64,000 nucleotides of DNA from Davidsoniella eucalypti (GCA_004009845.1 RMBW01000012.1:124001-188000), one strand, 5' to 3'; positions 10,824 to 22,088 are shown, counted from the stretch's first letter. Program-made: numbers and translations. Notes: generated from the sequence alone by a model not told the origin.

Positions 10824-12289
10824 CTAGAAACTGGTTTTAGGTCCTTGTAGTGTTGCCGCTGTCACAACTGGCTCTATGGGTAGTAGCTCTACTGAGCGAA
10901 GAGAGTGCCATTTGTGTAACGTGTCCCATATCGTGATCCAAGCTCTAGTATATACCTCGGCTGTAGTTCCATTAGCCTCGCCTAGCTCGATGAAGCGTGT
11001 TCGCTGAGCAACGACAGTACACACATGAGCACAAAGATACACAACGTGATTAGCATGCATGTCTGGAGATTGGTTTACAACAAAGAGCCACTCAGCAAGT
11101 AGGTTCTCCTCCTCGACGGTAGCTGACGGGGGTACAGTGCAAGGCGGAAGCCATTGTGCTGTTGGTATAAGAGTGCCTTGAGTGCTATCCGATATCAAGG
11201 CACCACAGAGATCTTCAAATAGTCAGTGTTAGCCATGGAATCTGCTTAAAGGGAAAAATAGAAACAAAAAGAGAAATTAACCCATACGCATAGCACCAGA
11301 AGACAACCTGTTGCAGGCCGCCGCTGAACCCGGCTGAACCCGCGAATTTCATGTGCTGCAAACAATGCCGCACAGCCTTCAAAATGGCGGCGCCAATCCT
11401 GTGCCTGCGCCGACATCATTTCCATAACACACAGGATAGTACAGACCGGGACGATTATTTCGTTTCCCGAGCTACTGCCTCTCGGGCTCTTAGCTGAAAG
11501 CAACAGCGGTGTGACTAGGCGGATCGCCGCCTGGTATAGCTCCAGGGAATCAAAGGATGCAATGCGACCTTCCTTGCACTCTATCTGGCACGCAGCTACG
11601 GCAAGAAGGGCGTATAGTAGAGCTGGCGATGTCCGGGCCAGAACGGGGATCTGGAGTGTGAAATGGCGCCGCCTGTCAAACATATCCAACCATGGAGCGA
11701 TTTGTGAGAGATAAGCTTGGAGATACTCTAGATGCCGTGGATGGGCGAGTATAGAAGATAGTGTCGCCGTATGGTTGGAGTTACTCGACCCCGAAGCAGG
11801 ATCTTGTCCTCCTGGCCGAGTTCTAGAAGGGCCAGATGTTTGTCTGCTATGTATACCATGTTGTCCATCTATTTCCTGTTCACGTTCATCTCGGCTATCC
11901 CCTTCGTCTTCTTCGATGAGAATCGGTGTGCCCTCGCGCGTACAAGCAGCAGTCTGTGCATTCGTGAATATCAACGCATGCAGTTCGTCCTGCTGAGCTA
12001 GATAATTTGGATCTTGATCAAATGAATCACGGAACCAACTAGATGGAGACGACGTAGTGACTGAAGCTGACGCTACAGTGGCTGTCGACGTCGCTGGTGC
12101 TTGGGGGGTAGTAGTATCTGCTCTGGTAGTGTTGGCATGGTTAGGGTTTGCTATTGTTGGTGCTGTAGAGCCGAGTATTTGAGGTGTTTAAAGAGTTAAA
12201 CCAGGCTGTGTCAAGCCAAAAAACCAATGGTGCTTGTGAAAGAGCAGAAATTCCCGTTGGGGGCTAGATGATATGTTTTCAGGAGACAT
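10824..12289 (-). pseudogene. Decayed ARCA-like fungal transcription factor
   Basis: The frame 11246-12187 encodes a Ser/Thr-rich segment then a fungal transcription factor regulatory domain (YLSQIAPWLDMFDRRRHF, SFDSLELYQAAIRLVTPLL, MMSAQAQDWRRHFEGCAAL). The frame 10824-11204 continues it (DLCGALISDSTQGTLIP, NQSPDMHANHVVYLCAHVC). This matches the ARCA-like family as I remember it. Damage: (1) an in-frame TAA at 12188-12190 separates the body from the only upstream ATG (12289); (2) a tandem 10-bp duplication (11323-11332, 11333-11342) shifts frame, and the family sequence FSGGLQQVVFWCYA resumes in the next frame right after it; (3) no Zn2Cys6 DNA-binding domain was found upstream; (4) the frame ends near LLPIEP, well short of the family length. 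A 39-nt GT..AG intron could in principle skip lesion 1 but would be unusually short. Confidence 0.7.
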
Positions 12290-12795
12290 TGTGTGAAATC
12301 GTAAGAAGTATTGGATTTTGGTTGTCAGAAAATGGATAAGTTCATCAGAATAATGATAAAAAGAAAATCGGGTTCATTATGGTGTGTCTCTAAGCTTTTA
12401 GCAAGTGGTGCCTAACTGGTGCCTAACTGGTGCCTAACTGGTGCCTAAGAAGTTGATATATGATTCCAACAAACTATCTGTATGAAAGCAATTTAGTGGA
12501 AGAAGTAAGTAAGCTGATTGCTTACAAGCAGTAGCTATAGCTAAATAAAAACACAGCATTTCATGATTTGCTAATTAGAAGATAATCGGCTACAAACTTA
12601 TATTGAAAGGCTATTTTTGTTTTCTGCTGGCACATCTACAACTTGCATCAATCTTCTGTCGAGTCTACTATAATAGAAGAACATCGGACAACATTCAGTC
12701 TTCCAAATATACATTTATTTTCCTGAGATTTCTCGCTTCATGCATCATCTATAACCAACTAAACACGACATTTGATTTGAATATCGCAATTTGCC
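12290..12795. other. Intergenic, AT-rich, with tandem repeat
   Basis: About 500 bp between the transcription factor relic (-) and the nuclease-kinase gene (+). It contains the four-copy 11-bp tandem repeat at 12406-12449 and otherwise AT-rich sequence without coding signal. It probably holds the promoter of the nuclease-kinase gene. Confidence 0.55.
12406..12449. repeat. 11-bp tandem repeat, 4 copies
   Basis: The unit tggtgcctaac occurs at 12406-12416, 12417-12427 and 12428-12438, plus a fourth copy with one change (last base g) at 12439-12449. It sits about 350 bp upstream of the nuclease-kinase start codon. It may be replication slippage or an array of protein binding sites. Confidence 0.9.
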
Positions 12796-15228
12796 ATGGA
12801 AGAGGGAAAGCAAGAGGTAGGATAGCAAGTCAATGTTATACAATAATATATGACTAACAATTATCAACGATAGATTGTTGAAGCTACAACAACAAAGGCT
12901 ACAGTGGATGAAAAATCCAATGCAGCTCTAGTAGCTCCATATCCGACAGCGGACAATGATCAACAAGAGGAGATTCAACGCCTCAGAGAAAAAATAAGAC
13001 TCCAAGACGAAGAAATGCGACGCCTCAAAGAAGAATCACGACTCCAAGACGAAGAAATGCAACGCCTCGACGAAGAATCACGACGCCGCCACGAAGAATT
13101 CAAAAAACAAATGGCACTTAAAAGTGAATGGGCTCCTGCAACATTCCACAAATTTCTTTATTTCAATTTTGCAATGAACTATCGAACACTACGATTGGCA
13201 AATTCAAAGTTGCTCACAACAGGTAGCCCTACCTCAGTTCACGACAGGTTCTATCCCCGTGAGCTTCGCCCCTGGACTGACTTTGAAGCTATTCATGAAT
13301 CTTCATTTTCCTTACTCGAGTCGACCTTCAAGGATGAAGGTTTATTCTCTACCATCTCGAATATTGGTAGCAGGCAATTTACGCTAAGCAACCTTGAACT
13401 AGGATGTGAGATGGATCTTGTTTTCTTCCACAGAGATACAATCGACGCTCCACTTACAGAAATTATTAGCGCCTATCTAGAAGCCCAGCCTAGTGTTGCC
13501 ACTAATGATGAGGCTGGTGCCGCTACTGACTCAAAGATTATCTTCACCAGCAACCCCCGTTTGATAGATGATTTTGCTGTATATTTGGACACTATGTATA
13601 GGCAACTTGGTATAAATGATTCTGCTTCTGCTTTGGATGCAGACCCACCACACGATCCACTGATACAGTTTGCTACAATGTCATCAACTGCCCATGAACC
13701 ACCGAACAGTCTGTCTGATGACTTTCGCTTACGTCATTCACCTGAACTCAACCCACAGAAACGAGTTAAGACACATGAGAGAAACCTGTTCATCGTAGAG
13801 TTCAAGGCAGCCCACAAAGCCTCACCAGAACAAGTGAACCAGATTCTTAGGTCTAATCAAGACAGCTCCATTTTTCGTGATGTGATAACATCCCTACAGT
13901 CGCAGACGAATGCTGACTCGGGCGAGCCACAAGTCGGCATTTCGAAGGTCGTTTCAAGATTCTTTGTGCAAGCTATTTGCCAAGTATACCATTTTATGAC
14001 GTCTGGGGGCATGTTGTATGGATATATAGCAACTGGTCAAGTCATACTTCTTTTGCATATTGACAAGGAAGACCCGGGACTATTGCATTACCTTGTCTTT
14101 TCATATGACCAAAGCACCCCCGATATTCCCTTTCAGCATGCCAAGGCTCTAGTTCCAGAGATAAGCCCTACCGAAGACATTCGCAATTCCATCAAACAAA
14201 CTCCTTTGGCCCTCGTTTCCACTCTTGCACTACTTGGCCTTCAACAGCCTATACTAAACGGAGATCAGTTGGCAACTCGACAACTGCAACTTGTTACTTG
14301 GCCCAACTTGTACCCTACTGGAGAAGATGATGTTCGTGGTGCTCCCCAGACAGCATTACCATCATTGAAAAACTCGTCATTGCCGGACCCTTCCAAATCT
14401 CTTCCTACCAGCCACACCAAAGACAACATCATTCACCAACCTGTAAAGGAAACAGTCGAAAGAGCACCAGCTGACAAATGTAAGCCTTCTACTCTGTCAA
14501 GCACTGGCCCTAGTGCAACAAAGCCAAAGCCCCATGATAAATTCTGCACTCAAGAATGCCTCCTGGGTCTCCAGAGGGGCACTCCATTGGATGTCCAATG
14601 TCCCAATTGGGAGTTACATCAGGCTGCTGTCAAGTCAAGCTTTGCGGGAGTGTATTTCCACCCTATAACCATGGCAGAGTTGTGTGTGGTTATCAAAAAC
14701 CAGCTAGACACTGACCTGGACTCATATTGCCAAGTGACCTCAGCACAGGGGTTCATTGGGTCTATCGTCAAACTCACTGCACACCCTTATGGGTATACAT
14801 TTGTAGGCAAAGCTGTCGTAAATGCATGCCTCCCCATTATCAAGTATGAGATGCTAGTGTATGATCGGTTGTACAGCTTGCAGGGCTCCATTGTGCCAGT
14901 ATGTTTAGGCTACATGTCACTGGAAAAGAATCTCTGTATAGATCTTCGGATAAACAGACATATTCTTCTAATGTCATACTCAGGTCGACCAGTGGCCAAT
15001 CTAGAGGAGACTAATGTTAATTTCTTGGAATCCAAACTTTATGGGCTAGGAGTTGGCCACGATGATATTAGAGGGCCGAACGTTTTATACCACGAACAGT
15101 ACAACCGATATATGATCATCGACTTTGATCGTTCCCGTTTATATCCGCTAGAACCAAAACATAAGAGACACGGCCAGGACGACATGAGCGATGAGGAAGT
15201 TCAAAACAAGAGGCCCTGTCTTCAATAA
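12796..15228 (+). CDS. Coiled coil + PD-(D/E)XK nuclease-like + kinase-like fusion protein
   Basis: The ATG at 12796 opens a 7-codon exon (12796-12816). A 57-nt intron (gtagga donor, CTAAC branch, TAG acceptor) joins it in frame to 12874-15228, giving 791 aa. Residues about 38-75 are a charged coiled coil with a repeated QDEEM(R/Q)RL unit. Residues about 90-420 resemble a restriction-endonuclease fold: Asp188 in CEMDLVFF and Glu316-x-Lys318 in LFIVEFKAA, then a helix and GYIATGQVILL. Cys565, Cys569 and Cys583 form a conserved-looking FCTQECLLGL..CPN patch. Residues about 600-775 are kinase-like: Lys653 in YTFVGKAV, HDDIRGPN (His736, Asp738, Asn743) for HRDxxxxN, and DFD (757-759) for DFG. This architecture recurs in large fungal families and resembles the nuclease-kinase modules described in Crinkler-type effectors. 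Substrate and role are unknown. Confidence 0.75.
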
Positions 15229-16565
15229 GCCTTTAATAGTCGGAGTAGACTTTCGGATTTTCATGATTTCTTTGTTTGTTAAGGTTAGGGATTAGCTTTT
15301 ACATGTCTATCTATCTATCATTTGAATTTTATAAATGTATAAACTTTCATGACTATTCGACCACTAGGGGTAGCCGCCTTTGAACTGAGACATATCCTAC
15401 TAAAGATGCCAAGATCTAGAGCATGACGAGACAATTAGCTATACATATTTCTTGAAAGAAGGGCATGATAGTCACTGGGAAAAGGTAGTGGGTGTTTTTG
15501 GCTGATACATTTCGCTTCTCATATACTAATTGTAAAACTACTTTTGATTTTACATTTCATCTTTTGTCTTTAGGGCCGCATGTGTTTCTTTGCACTGTTT
15601 TTTCACTTGTGTTATTTCATTATGTTGTTGTTATAGTTTTTGTTTGTTTTATTGCTACTTTTAGAGAATCTGACATGAAAAGATACGGCGTCAGTCTCGG
15701 ATTGACTGATTTGAAAGGCTTATGCTATGAAACCAGACTGTAGAAGTGCCAGTTTTGTATATTGGCAGAGTGCGTTGGTGCATTTCAACCAAGAAATAAT
15801 AAGCTATTATATTTCTTTCTATTGCCAATAGCTATAGTTATGCATTTATCGATGCTTCTTCTTGATGACTGTCATTTCACAAATCGAGTATTCATGCACA
15901 TCATTATGCTAACAAAGACAAAAGCAAGTGTACAGTTATAGTTATTATCGCAATATCAGTCGTGCATATCACAGCATTGCAATTACAGACAAAATCATAG
16001 ATACTCAAATATGAAATAAGCCCACTCATAACCAAGCTAAGGGACTTATAAGAATTGTTTAAGGTAGAGACTTCACGGCCAGGAAGTGCATTCATATATA
16101 TTTGCCCTGGTCTCAAAGACAATATTCTGAATACTTTTACGCCTATTCACTTAAGATGTCTTATTTTCCGGCAGCACTTCTACATGTCTTGGATATATAA
16201 AAAACCCGCCTAGAATATGCCATCATATCGTTGTGAAATACTAATAGGTAGACATTAGGTAGTAATCAATTAATCTATCACCCAAGCTGCAGTAAATGCG
16301 GATTGCATAGGAGGCCTGGGCCATTTCTTACCTCGTCATGGGTGATTCTCGATACAACCTTCATCAAACCCACGATAATGATCGAGCAAGCTCCTTGCAA
16401 TGTGTACATACATATCTATGTAAATCTAACTACCTTAATCACTCAAGATTCTATGACACAAAGGAAGTTCTTCCATTAAACACATTTTATTCACCTTACT
16501 AGAATTTATAAATGACGTGTCAAAAGTCTCGCTATCATGATTCCGATATTGTATTAAGTTAAGTA
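15229..16565. other. Intergenic, convergent 3' flanks
   Basis: About 1.3 kb of AT-rich DNA between the convergent nuclease-kinase and JmjC genes. No coding or structured element is supportable. There is a T-rich stretch at 15530-15660 on the + strand. Confidence 0.5.
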
Positions 16566-19073
16566 TCAGTGTAATCTAGTGCCATTCTGGCTGAGATAGC
16601 TACCAACAACGGATTCAAAACTACCGAGTGGAATACTGCTGTTATCAACACCATCTTCCTGTTGATAATAATTCCTGCCGGATATATCATGTAGCTCGCT
16701 CTGTTCTTGAAAAGAAGTCCTCCTATTCGTCTGCGCCAATTGGCAAGGACTACTCGCCATATCAAGTCTTGTTTGACACATCGATATTGAGTCATCAATC
16801 TCTTGTTTTATGCACAAGGCCGTGTCATCTCCACTAGACATGGTGATTTTTTGAACCTCTTCTTGGATATGCCTCGCCTCATGCTTTTCTTTATTTGCTT
16901 GCTGCTGTAGCTGCGCCGTAAAGTTGGGATTGGTCCTACCAACTTCATCTCTAGAGTGCTTAAACCAGCCTAGATTATTCATGCGAAAATCGACCAAGCA
17001 CTCGATGCTCCGGTCATCAGAAAACCCTCGTGTATTATAGCCGAGAATCGTTCTTTGAGGTAGATAATATCTCGCTGTTTTCACTCGACGACAGCTGTAA
17101 CAATTACAAATACCCTGGCATTTTGGGCATTTCCAGTCCTCCGCCTGTAGTACGTCGTGTGGCAACTGGTTGAAGGCTCGATATAAATTACCAAAGCAAT
17201 ACGATTCTTGGCAGCCCGGTGTTGAACAACCGTGTATCTTATAAGAAAAGTCATACGAATTACATGCGTGACATTTCTTGGTGTGTGGCGGAGGGTTTTT
17301 CTTGCGCTTCTTGTTGTTGTTCACCTTTGAAGAACCTTTCCGTCCTGCTTTTTTCTTGTCCTCGGAATTATCGTTTACGGGATGTAAGGTGGGGGGTTGA
17401 AAAGGGCGACATTTGAGGCCCTCTTGGCAGACTTGGGCGAGTGTCTTTTTCTTGTTCTTCTTGTGGACGAGCTCGAGAGGCAATGGCGACGTATCAATAT
17501 CAATGAACCCATCGTTTTTGACCACCATATCCCGCCACGTGTCGTATTTTTCGACCAGTTCACTCCATTTCCACTGTTCACACCACTGGAGTTTGGTGAT
17601 ACACGAACATGACCGTCCCATGGCATAGCACTCCAGACAAATGTCGTAAGTGTCCTCGCTACCGTCCACAAGAGGCCGTACACAGTTCTTGCATGTAAGA
17701 AAGCGATTGAATATATTGGCCCGGCAGAATGAGCAAGTGATGCTGGAGTCGAACTCGACATATTCCACGTTGGATTCTTTGGAGTAAAAGGCCTCGTTGC
17801 CTAGGATATCTGCAAAGAGGAAGAATAGCCTTCGAAAATCGGATTTGAGGGTCGACAATCGGGCAGGATCGTCCTGTTGGGACACCGGGCCTGTATTAGA
17901 CAGATATGTGGCGTACTTTTGAAGAGTATAGTAGACGATGGCTTTGTTCTTGTACTGTTCGTCGCGACAAACCAATCGAGATTCTAGCAATGATTCTTTG
18001 AGAGCTAACTCCAATGTTTCAACAGTCGTTCGATTCCAAGCAACCTTCACAGTGTAAGTTCCGCGATTCCAGACTTGGTGAGGAGCAAGTGGGGGAACAA
18101 GAATGAGATCTCCAAGCTTCTGCTCTACTATATAGACAGGAAACGACGCCTTTTGCCAGGATTCGATCTGCGCAAAGTGTTTTTCGGTTTCGATGTCATG
18201 GCCCAAAACCGATGAGAAGTATTCGCGAACAACCTTGCGGTCTTTGCTCTCGGTCATGAACCATATAGAGCTGCCTTCTAAGTTGCCGTTTCCCCCTCTA
18301 GACGCCTCAACCATGATGTTCTGGCCTAGACTAGCACACATTTCTTTATGTGCGGGTGTGTATGTGCCCTCATATCCAACGTAGCACATGAGATTTTGCG
18401 CGCGCATAGGCTCGGGAAGACTAGACATCAAATCGCCTGCTGGACCAATTGAGACGTCAGACGGCTTATCCCCCAGCTTCGGTATCACATTGTCGGTGGA
18501 ATTCTCGTTCATATAAAACAAGCTCGGCGGAATGGATTCGCTAAGGGCGCGTACCCATTCACTTGGGCAATCGATATCCTTGAGATAGAGACGTTGGCGT
18601 TGTTCATCGCGAAAATTAAGCGGCGTCCATTGAGCTGCAAGTTTACGCATCGCTCGCAGATAGTGGCCCATGGTCATAGGGATGTCGGCCTGCTTGTTGA
18701 TATCGCGAACATTCTCTCCTACATTACACGCAAAAATTAGCTAAATATTCTAGGTATCGCGATATGGCCAAGTCGCATTTCAAAGATATAGACGCGACAT
18801 ACGCTGTTTATCATAGTTTGCATGGAGCCAGTCTATGTTGAAGATGCTTTTAGGTAATATTTTGTCCCACGATTCAATAACAAGTGGTCTGCCGCCCTGT
18901 ATGACGTGTAAGGAGACCAATTTATCAAACTCATGCTTGCTCAAGCTACGAACTTGCGAAGCAGGTATTCTTAGCGCCCATTCAAAGTTTGGTGTGGACT
19001 TGACGAGCGCCCGGAGATCGAGGTCAGGCGAGATAGGGTCGAATTGTGCCCGTGTAGACAACGAAGATGGCAT
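16566..19073 (-). CDS. JmjC-domain protein with CDCA7-type (4CXXC_R1) zinc finger
   Basis: Exons 18803-19073 and 16566-18718, 84-nt intron, 807 aa. The JmjC domain (about residues 60-330) keeps the Fe(II) ligands: His214-x-Glu216 in TPAHKEM and a distal histidine at 304 in PPLAPHQVWN. It may therefore be an active 2-oxoglutarate oxygenase, presumably a histone demethylase. A first Cys cluster lies at 419-463 (CSFCRAN..CKNC, CLEC, CSC). A second, at 573-633, matches the CDCA7 zinc finger: CHACNS, then WKCPKCQGICNCYSCRR. The second cysteine of the middle CxxC of CDCA7 is absent (YCFGN). A Lys-rich stretch (about 550-565) could be a nuclear signal. Neurospora DMM-1 is a JmjC protein limiting heterochromatin spread; kinship is my guess, not established here. 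Confidence 0.85.
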
Positions 19074-19855
19074 GTTGAAATTGGGAAGACTGCTTTGCAG
19101 GATAGCGTTGTGAGCTTAGATTGTTTATATTGTTTATATTGAGAAAGTCACGTCACAGCGCGCATTTGAGAGACTACTCTACCTGCACCAAATAATGAGG
19201 ACGAGGGTTAAATAGGGAGGAAAACAAGCATTATAGCAATATGGATGGAATGGGGAGTTAATGTGAATTACTTCCTCCAAATTTTATAAAAATACAAAAA
19301 GAAAGCCGATAAGAAGGCCAGCCCTAGTAATTGAATTTTCGTTTCGTGATAGGTCAATTATGTGGTTTCTTTACTGAGAGGCATATTTTGTTGTTATTCA
19401 GCCTTCTCTTCGGATGTTCAATGAATATCGCTACAGGTGACAAATTTCACGTGACTTTAGTGGTTACTAAAGTTATCGGCAATACACAGTTTTACTGCAT
19501 TTTACTGAGCTAAAAATAAAAAAAAAGAACTATAACGGCTCTATGCAAGCGGAAGAGATCCTAGTGCTAATAGAATTGATAGAATTGTGGAACTTAGTGC
19601 CGTAACCGCAAAATAACATATATAAAGACTTCTTCTCAGGCTTCTCTTTCAAATACATGACAAAAACGCATGTATTCTTATATATATCACTATTCTTGAA
19701 ATATAATTACCCGAGGCCACAGTTGGCTGCAGCTTTTCTACAAGGTTATCTTGAAAACACATAACATGCAATATCTATCATGAGGTTAGTAGCATTTGGT
19801 CGGATTTTTGAACTCTGATGTGACATCAATATCTAATTTTGATATACACTCCAGC
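19074..19855. other. Divergent intergenic, JmjC gene and COQ2 promoters
   Basis: About 780 bp, AT-rich, between divergent starts. The tandem 'attgtttatattgtttatatt' just upstream of the JmjC start (about 19119-19139) is a short direct duplication. Otherwise nothing is supportable. Confidence 0.5.
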
Positions 19856-21079
19856 ATGTCTATCCGTAACAGAATGCGTTTGCATTGCGCAATGCCATCT
19901 GCATCTCCAACCTTTGCACTACAACCATGGCTAGCTTCAAAGAGCTTCTCTACGTCGGCATATGTTAGAAGACCTCTTTCTCTGTGCTTACATCGCAGTC
20001 AAGTGCATGCCAAGACTAGCTTCCAGTCTACTTCACTTGTATCGACAGACTCTCGCAAGGCTGCTGTAGCTACACCCGGTGTCGACGCTGATGGGCTACC
20101 ACTAGAATATACACCGCCCAAGACAGGCTTTTTGGCTGTTCTCCCTAAGCAATGGGTACCCTATGCAGAGCTTGCCCGTGTAGATAAACCAGCAGGAACA
20201 TACTATCTGTATCTCCCCTGCATCTGGTCAACACTGATGGCAGCTCCAATGGCAGATCCAGTTGCTTCACCCACGTCTGTGATTTGCTACAGTGCCCTTT
20301 TCGCTACCGGGGCCTTCGTAATGCGCGGTTCCGGTTGTGCTATCAACGATCTTTGGGATCGTAAATTCGATCCTCACGTCGCCCGGACCAAATTCCGTCC
20401 GATTGCCCGCGGTGCCATCACTCCATTCAACGGACTAGTATTCACCGGTGTTCAGATGCTAGCGGGACTTGCCGTCCTTTTGCAGTTCCCTCTACCGTGT
20501 CTGTTCTACGGTGTGCCCAGTGTCGCCCTGGTAGCACTTTACCCACTTGCTAAGCGAATCACCTACTATCCCCAAATAATCTTAGGGTTTACGTTCTCAT
20601 GGGGCGCCATAATGGGCTTTCCTGCACTTGGAGTCGATCTGCTCAGCAATTCTACTGCTCTTACTGCCGCAGCTTGTCTCTACACTTCAAACATTGCGTG
20701 GACGATTCTGTATGACATGGTCTACGCGCACATGGACCTCAAGCATGACAAGAAGGCTGGAGTCAAGAGCATCGTTGTCAAGCACGCACATCATACGAAG
20801 AAGATTATGAGCGGTCTGGCTGCTATACAGCTGGGTCTTTTGGCTACTGCTGGTGTTGCTGCTGGCTCTGGCTGGGCATTCTTCATTGGTAGTGTTGGGG
20901 GTGCTGCTGCCACTCTAGGTGTCATGATCAGACGAGTCAACTTGAATGATGTCAAGAACTGTTGGTGGTGGTTCAGCAATGGTTGCTGGTTCACCGGCGG
21001 AGCCATTGGTGCTGGTTTGGGTGTCGACTATCTCATAAAATGGAGCGATAGTGAAAATGCTGTCCCAGTTCAGAATTAA
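19856..21079 (+). CDS. COQ2: 4-hydroxybenzoate polyprenyltransferase, mitochondrial
   Basis: Transfers the polyprenyl tail to 4-hydroxybenzoate, a membrane-bound step in ubiquinone synthesis in the mitochondrial inner membrane. Intronless, 407 aa from the ATG at 19856; the open frame extends upstream without another ATG. About 80 N-terminal residues are Ser/Arg-rich, as in a mitochondrial presequence. UbiA-family Asp-rich motifs are intact: N164-D-L-W-D-R-K-F-D172 and D287MVYAHMD294LKHD298. Both should bind Mg-diphosphate. RPAGTYYLYLPCIWS-like sequence (here DKPAGTYYLYL) precedes the first motif. Multiple hydrophobic helices fill residues 130-400. It is convergent with RPS23. Confidence 0.95.
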   Translation: MSIRNRMRLHCAMPSASPTFALQPWLASKSFSTSAYVRRPLSLCLHRSQVHAKTSFQSTSLVSTDSRKAAVATPGVDADGLPLEYTPPKTGFLAVLPKQWVPYAELARVDKPAGTYYLYLPCIWSTLMAAPMADPVASPTSVICYSALFATGAFVMRGSGCAINDLWDRKFDPHVARTKFRPIARGAITPFNGLVFTGVQMLAGLAVLLQFPLPCLFYGVPSVALVALYPLAKRITYYPQIILGFTFSWGAIMGFPALGVDLLSNSTALTAAACLYTSNIAWTILYDMVYAHMDLKHDKKAGVKSIVVKHAHHTKKIMSGLAAIQLGLLATAGVAAGSGWAFFIGSVGGAAATLGVMIRRVNLNDVKNCWWWFSNGCWFTGGAIGAGLGVDYLIKWSDSENAVPVQN

Positions 21080-21536
21080 CAGATTAGCCAACTCATAACG
21101 AAGTATTTCTACCAAATATTGAAGTGTTTCCACTAGAGTCAGAAGTACTATCACATTTGACAAGTGATAGTGTAGGAAAGAAAGAGACGTCATTTCTAAC
21201 AATCGTATCTGAATTATTGAGCAGGCAGCGTAGAACTTGGGGAAAAAAATCATATGAAATTCCAGTCTATTTTGAACCTCACATTTCAAACATAAAGTAT
21301 CGATGGACATTATCACACGCAAAGACGAATTGTCGAGACAGTTGAAGTTTTTGGTTAGTTTCTTTGTTTTTTGTTCGTGACAGGCTTTAACCCTCTTTTT
21401 TATCTCAGGTCATTTATTGCCCATTACTCCATGACTAGCAGGGCCCTAACCCGCCATGCCAAAATGCAAGCAACCATTGACTCCTCGGATAGAAATAAAC
21501 CCCGATAAAACTCGACTTTTCATCTTGACGATATGT
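21080..21536. other. Convergent 3' flank of COQ2 and RPS23
   Basis: Non-coding. It contains the 8-bp perfect inverted repeat at 21147-21171, about 70 bp past the COQ2 stop. Confidence 0.5.
21147..21171. repeat. Perfect 8-bp hairpin after COQ2
   Basis: actatcac (21147-21154) and gtgatagt (21164-21171) are exactly complementary with a 9-base loop, inside the likely COQ2 3' UTR. It could form an mRNA stem-loop. Confidence 0.5.
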
Positions 21537-22088
21537 TTATGATCTGGGCTTCTCCTTCTTCTCCTTCCATAGAGCCATCAGACCGACACCGGAAACCTTG
21601 ACGACCTTGAAACGGACACCGGGAATATCACCCTTGGCCTTGCCCTTGCGACCGAAACCGGCCAGGAGAACCTCGTCGTTCTCATCGACGAAGTTCAGGC
21701 AACCATCGTTGGGAACTATGATACACAGAGTTATGTTAGTCAAGCTATAGTCTTGTGCCACCTCGACTGGCGATATATGGAATTGTGATTCGGTCTGTTA
21801 CGTCGTTACAATTCAGACATTGTATCGGGTTAAGAACGTACCGAAAGCAGTGACCTTCTTGGAGTTCTTGATCAGCTGAACACGAACACACTTGCGGATA
21901 GCGGAGTTAGGCTGCTTGGCCTCGACACCGATCTTCTCCAGAACGATGCCCTTGGCGTGTGAAGAGCCACCGAAGGGAGAGGACTTGAAGGCGGTACCCA
22001 GGGCACGCTTCTTGTAGGCAAGATCGGCCCATTTCTGATCTTTGCGGTTAGTCCGCAACTTGCGGGCGGAGTTAAGACCACGAGGCAT
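21537..22088 (-). CDS. RPS23: 40S ribosomal protein uS12 (S23)
   Basis: Decoding-centre protein of the small cytosolic subunit. Exons 21842-22088 and 21537-21715 are joined over a 126-nt intron splitting the Val codon of AFVPNDGC. 141 aa. The sequence is nearly the family consensus: KQPNSAIRKCVRVQLIKN with the proline that is hydroxylated in other eukaryotes, then FVDENDEVLLAGFGRKGKAKG, ending KEKKEKPRS. It starts MPRGLNSARKL, four residues shorter than the yeast MGKGKPRGL. Either this species initiates here, with Met in place of Lys, or a tiny upstream exon supplies the missing residues; an acceptor-like AATAG lies just upstream. Confidence 0.95.

Noticed and set aside
12904..12906. GTG as start of the nuclease-kinase frame
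   Set aside because: A nearby ATG exon joined by a canonical 57-nt intron in the same phase explains the N-terminus better.
21445..21460. CCCTAACCC telomere-like string
   Set aside because: It is a single short occurrence inside an intergenic region, not a telomere or a convincing telomerase RNA template.
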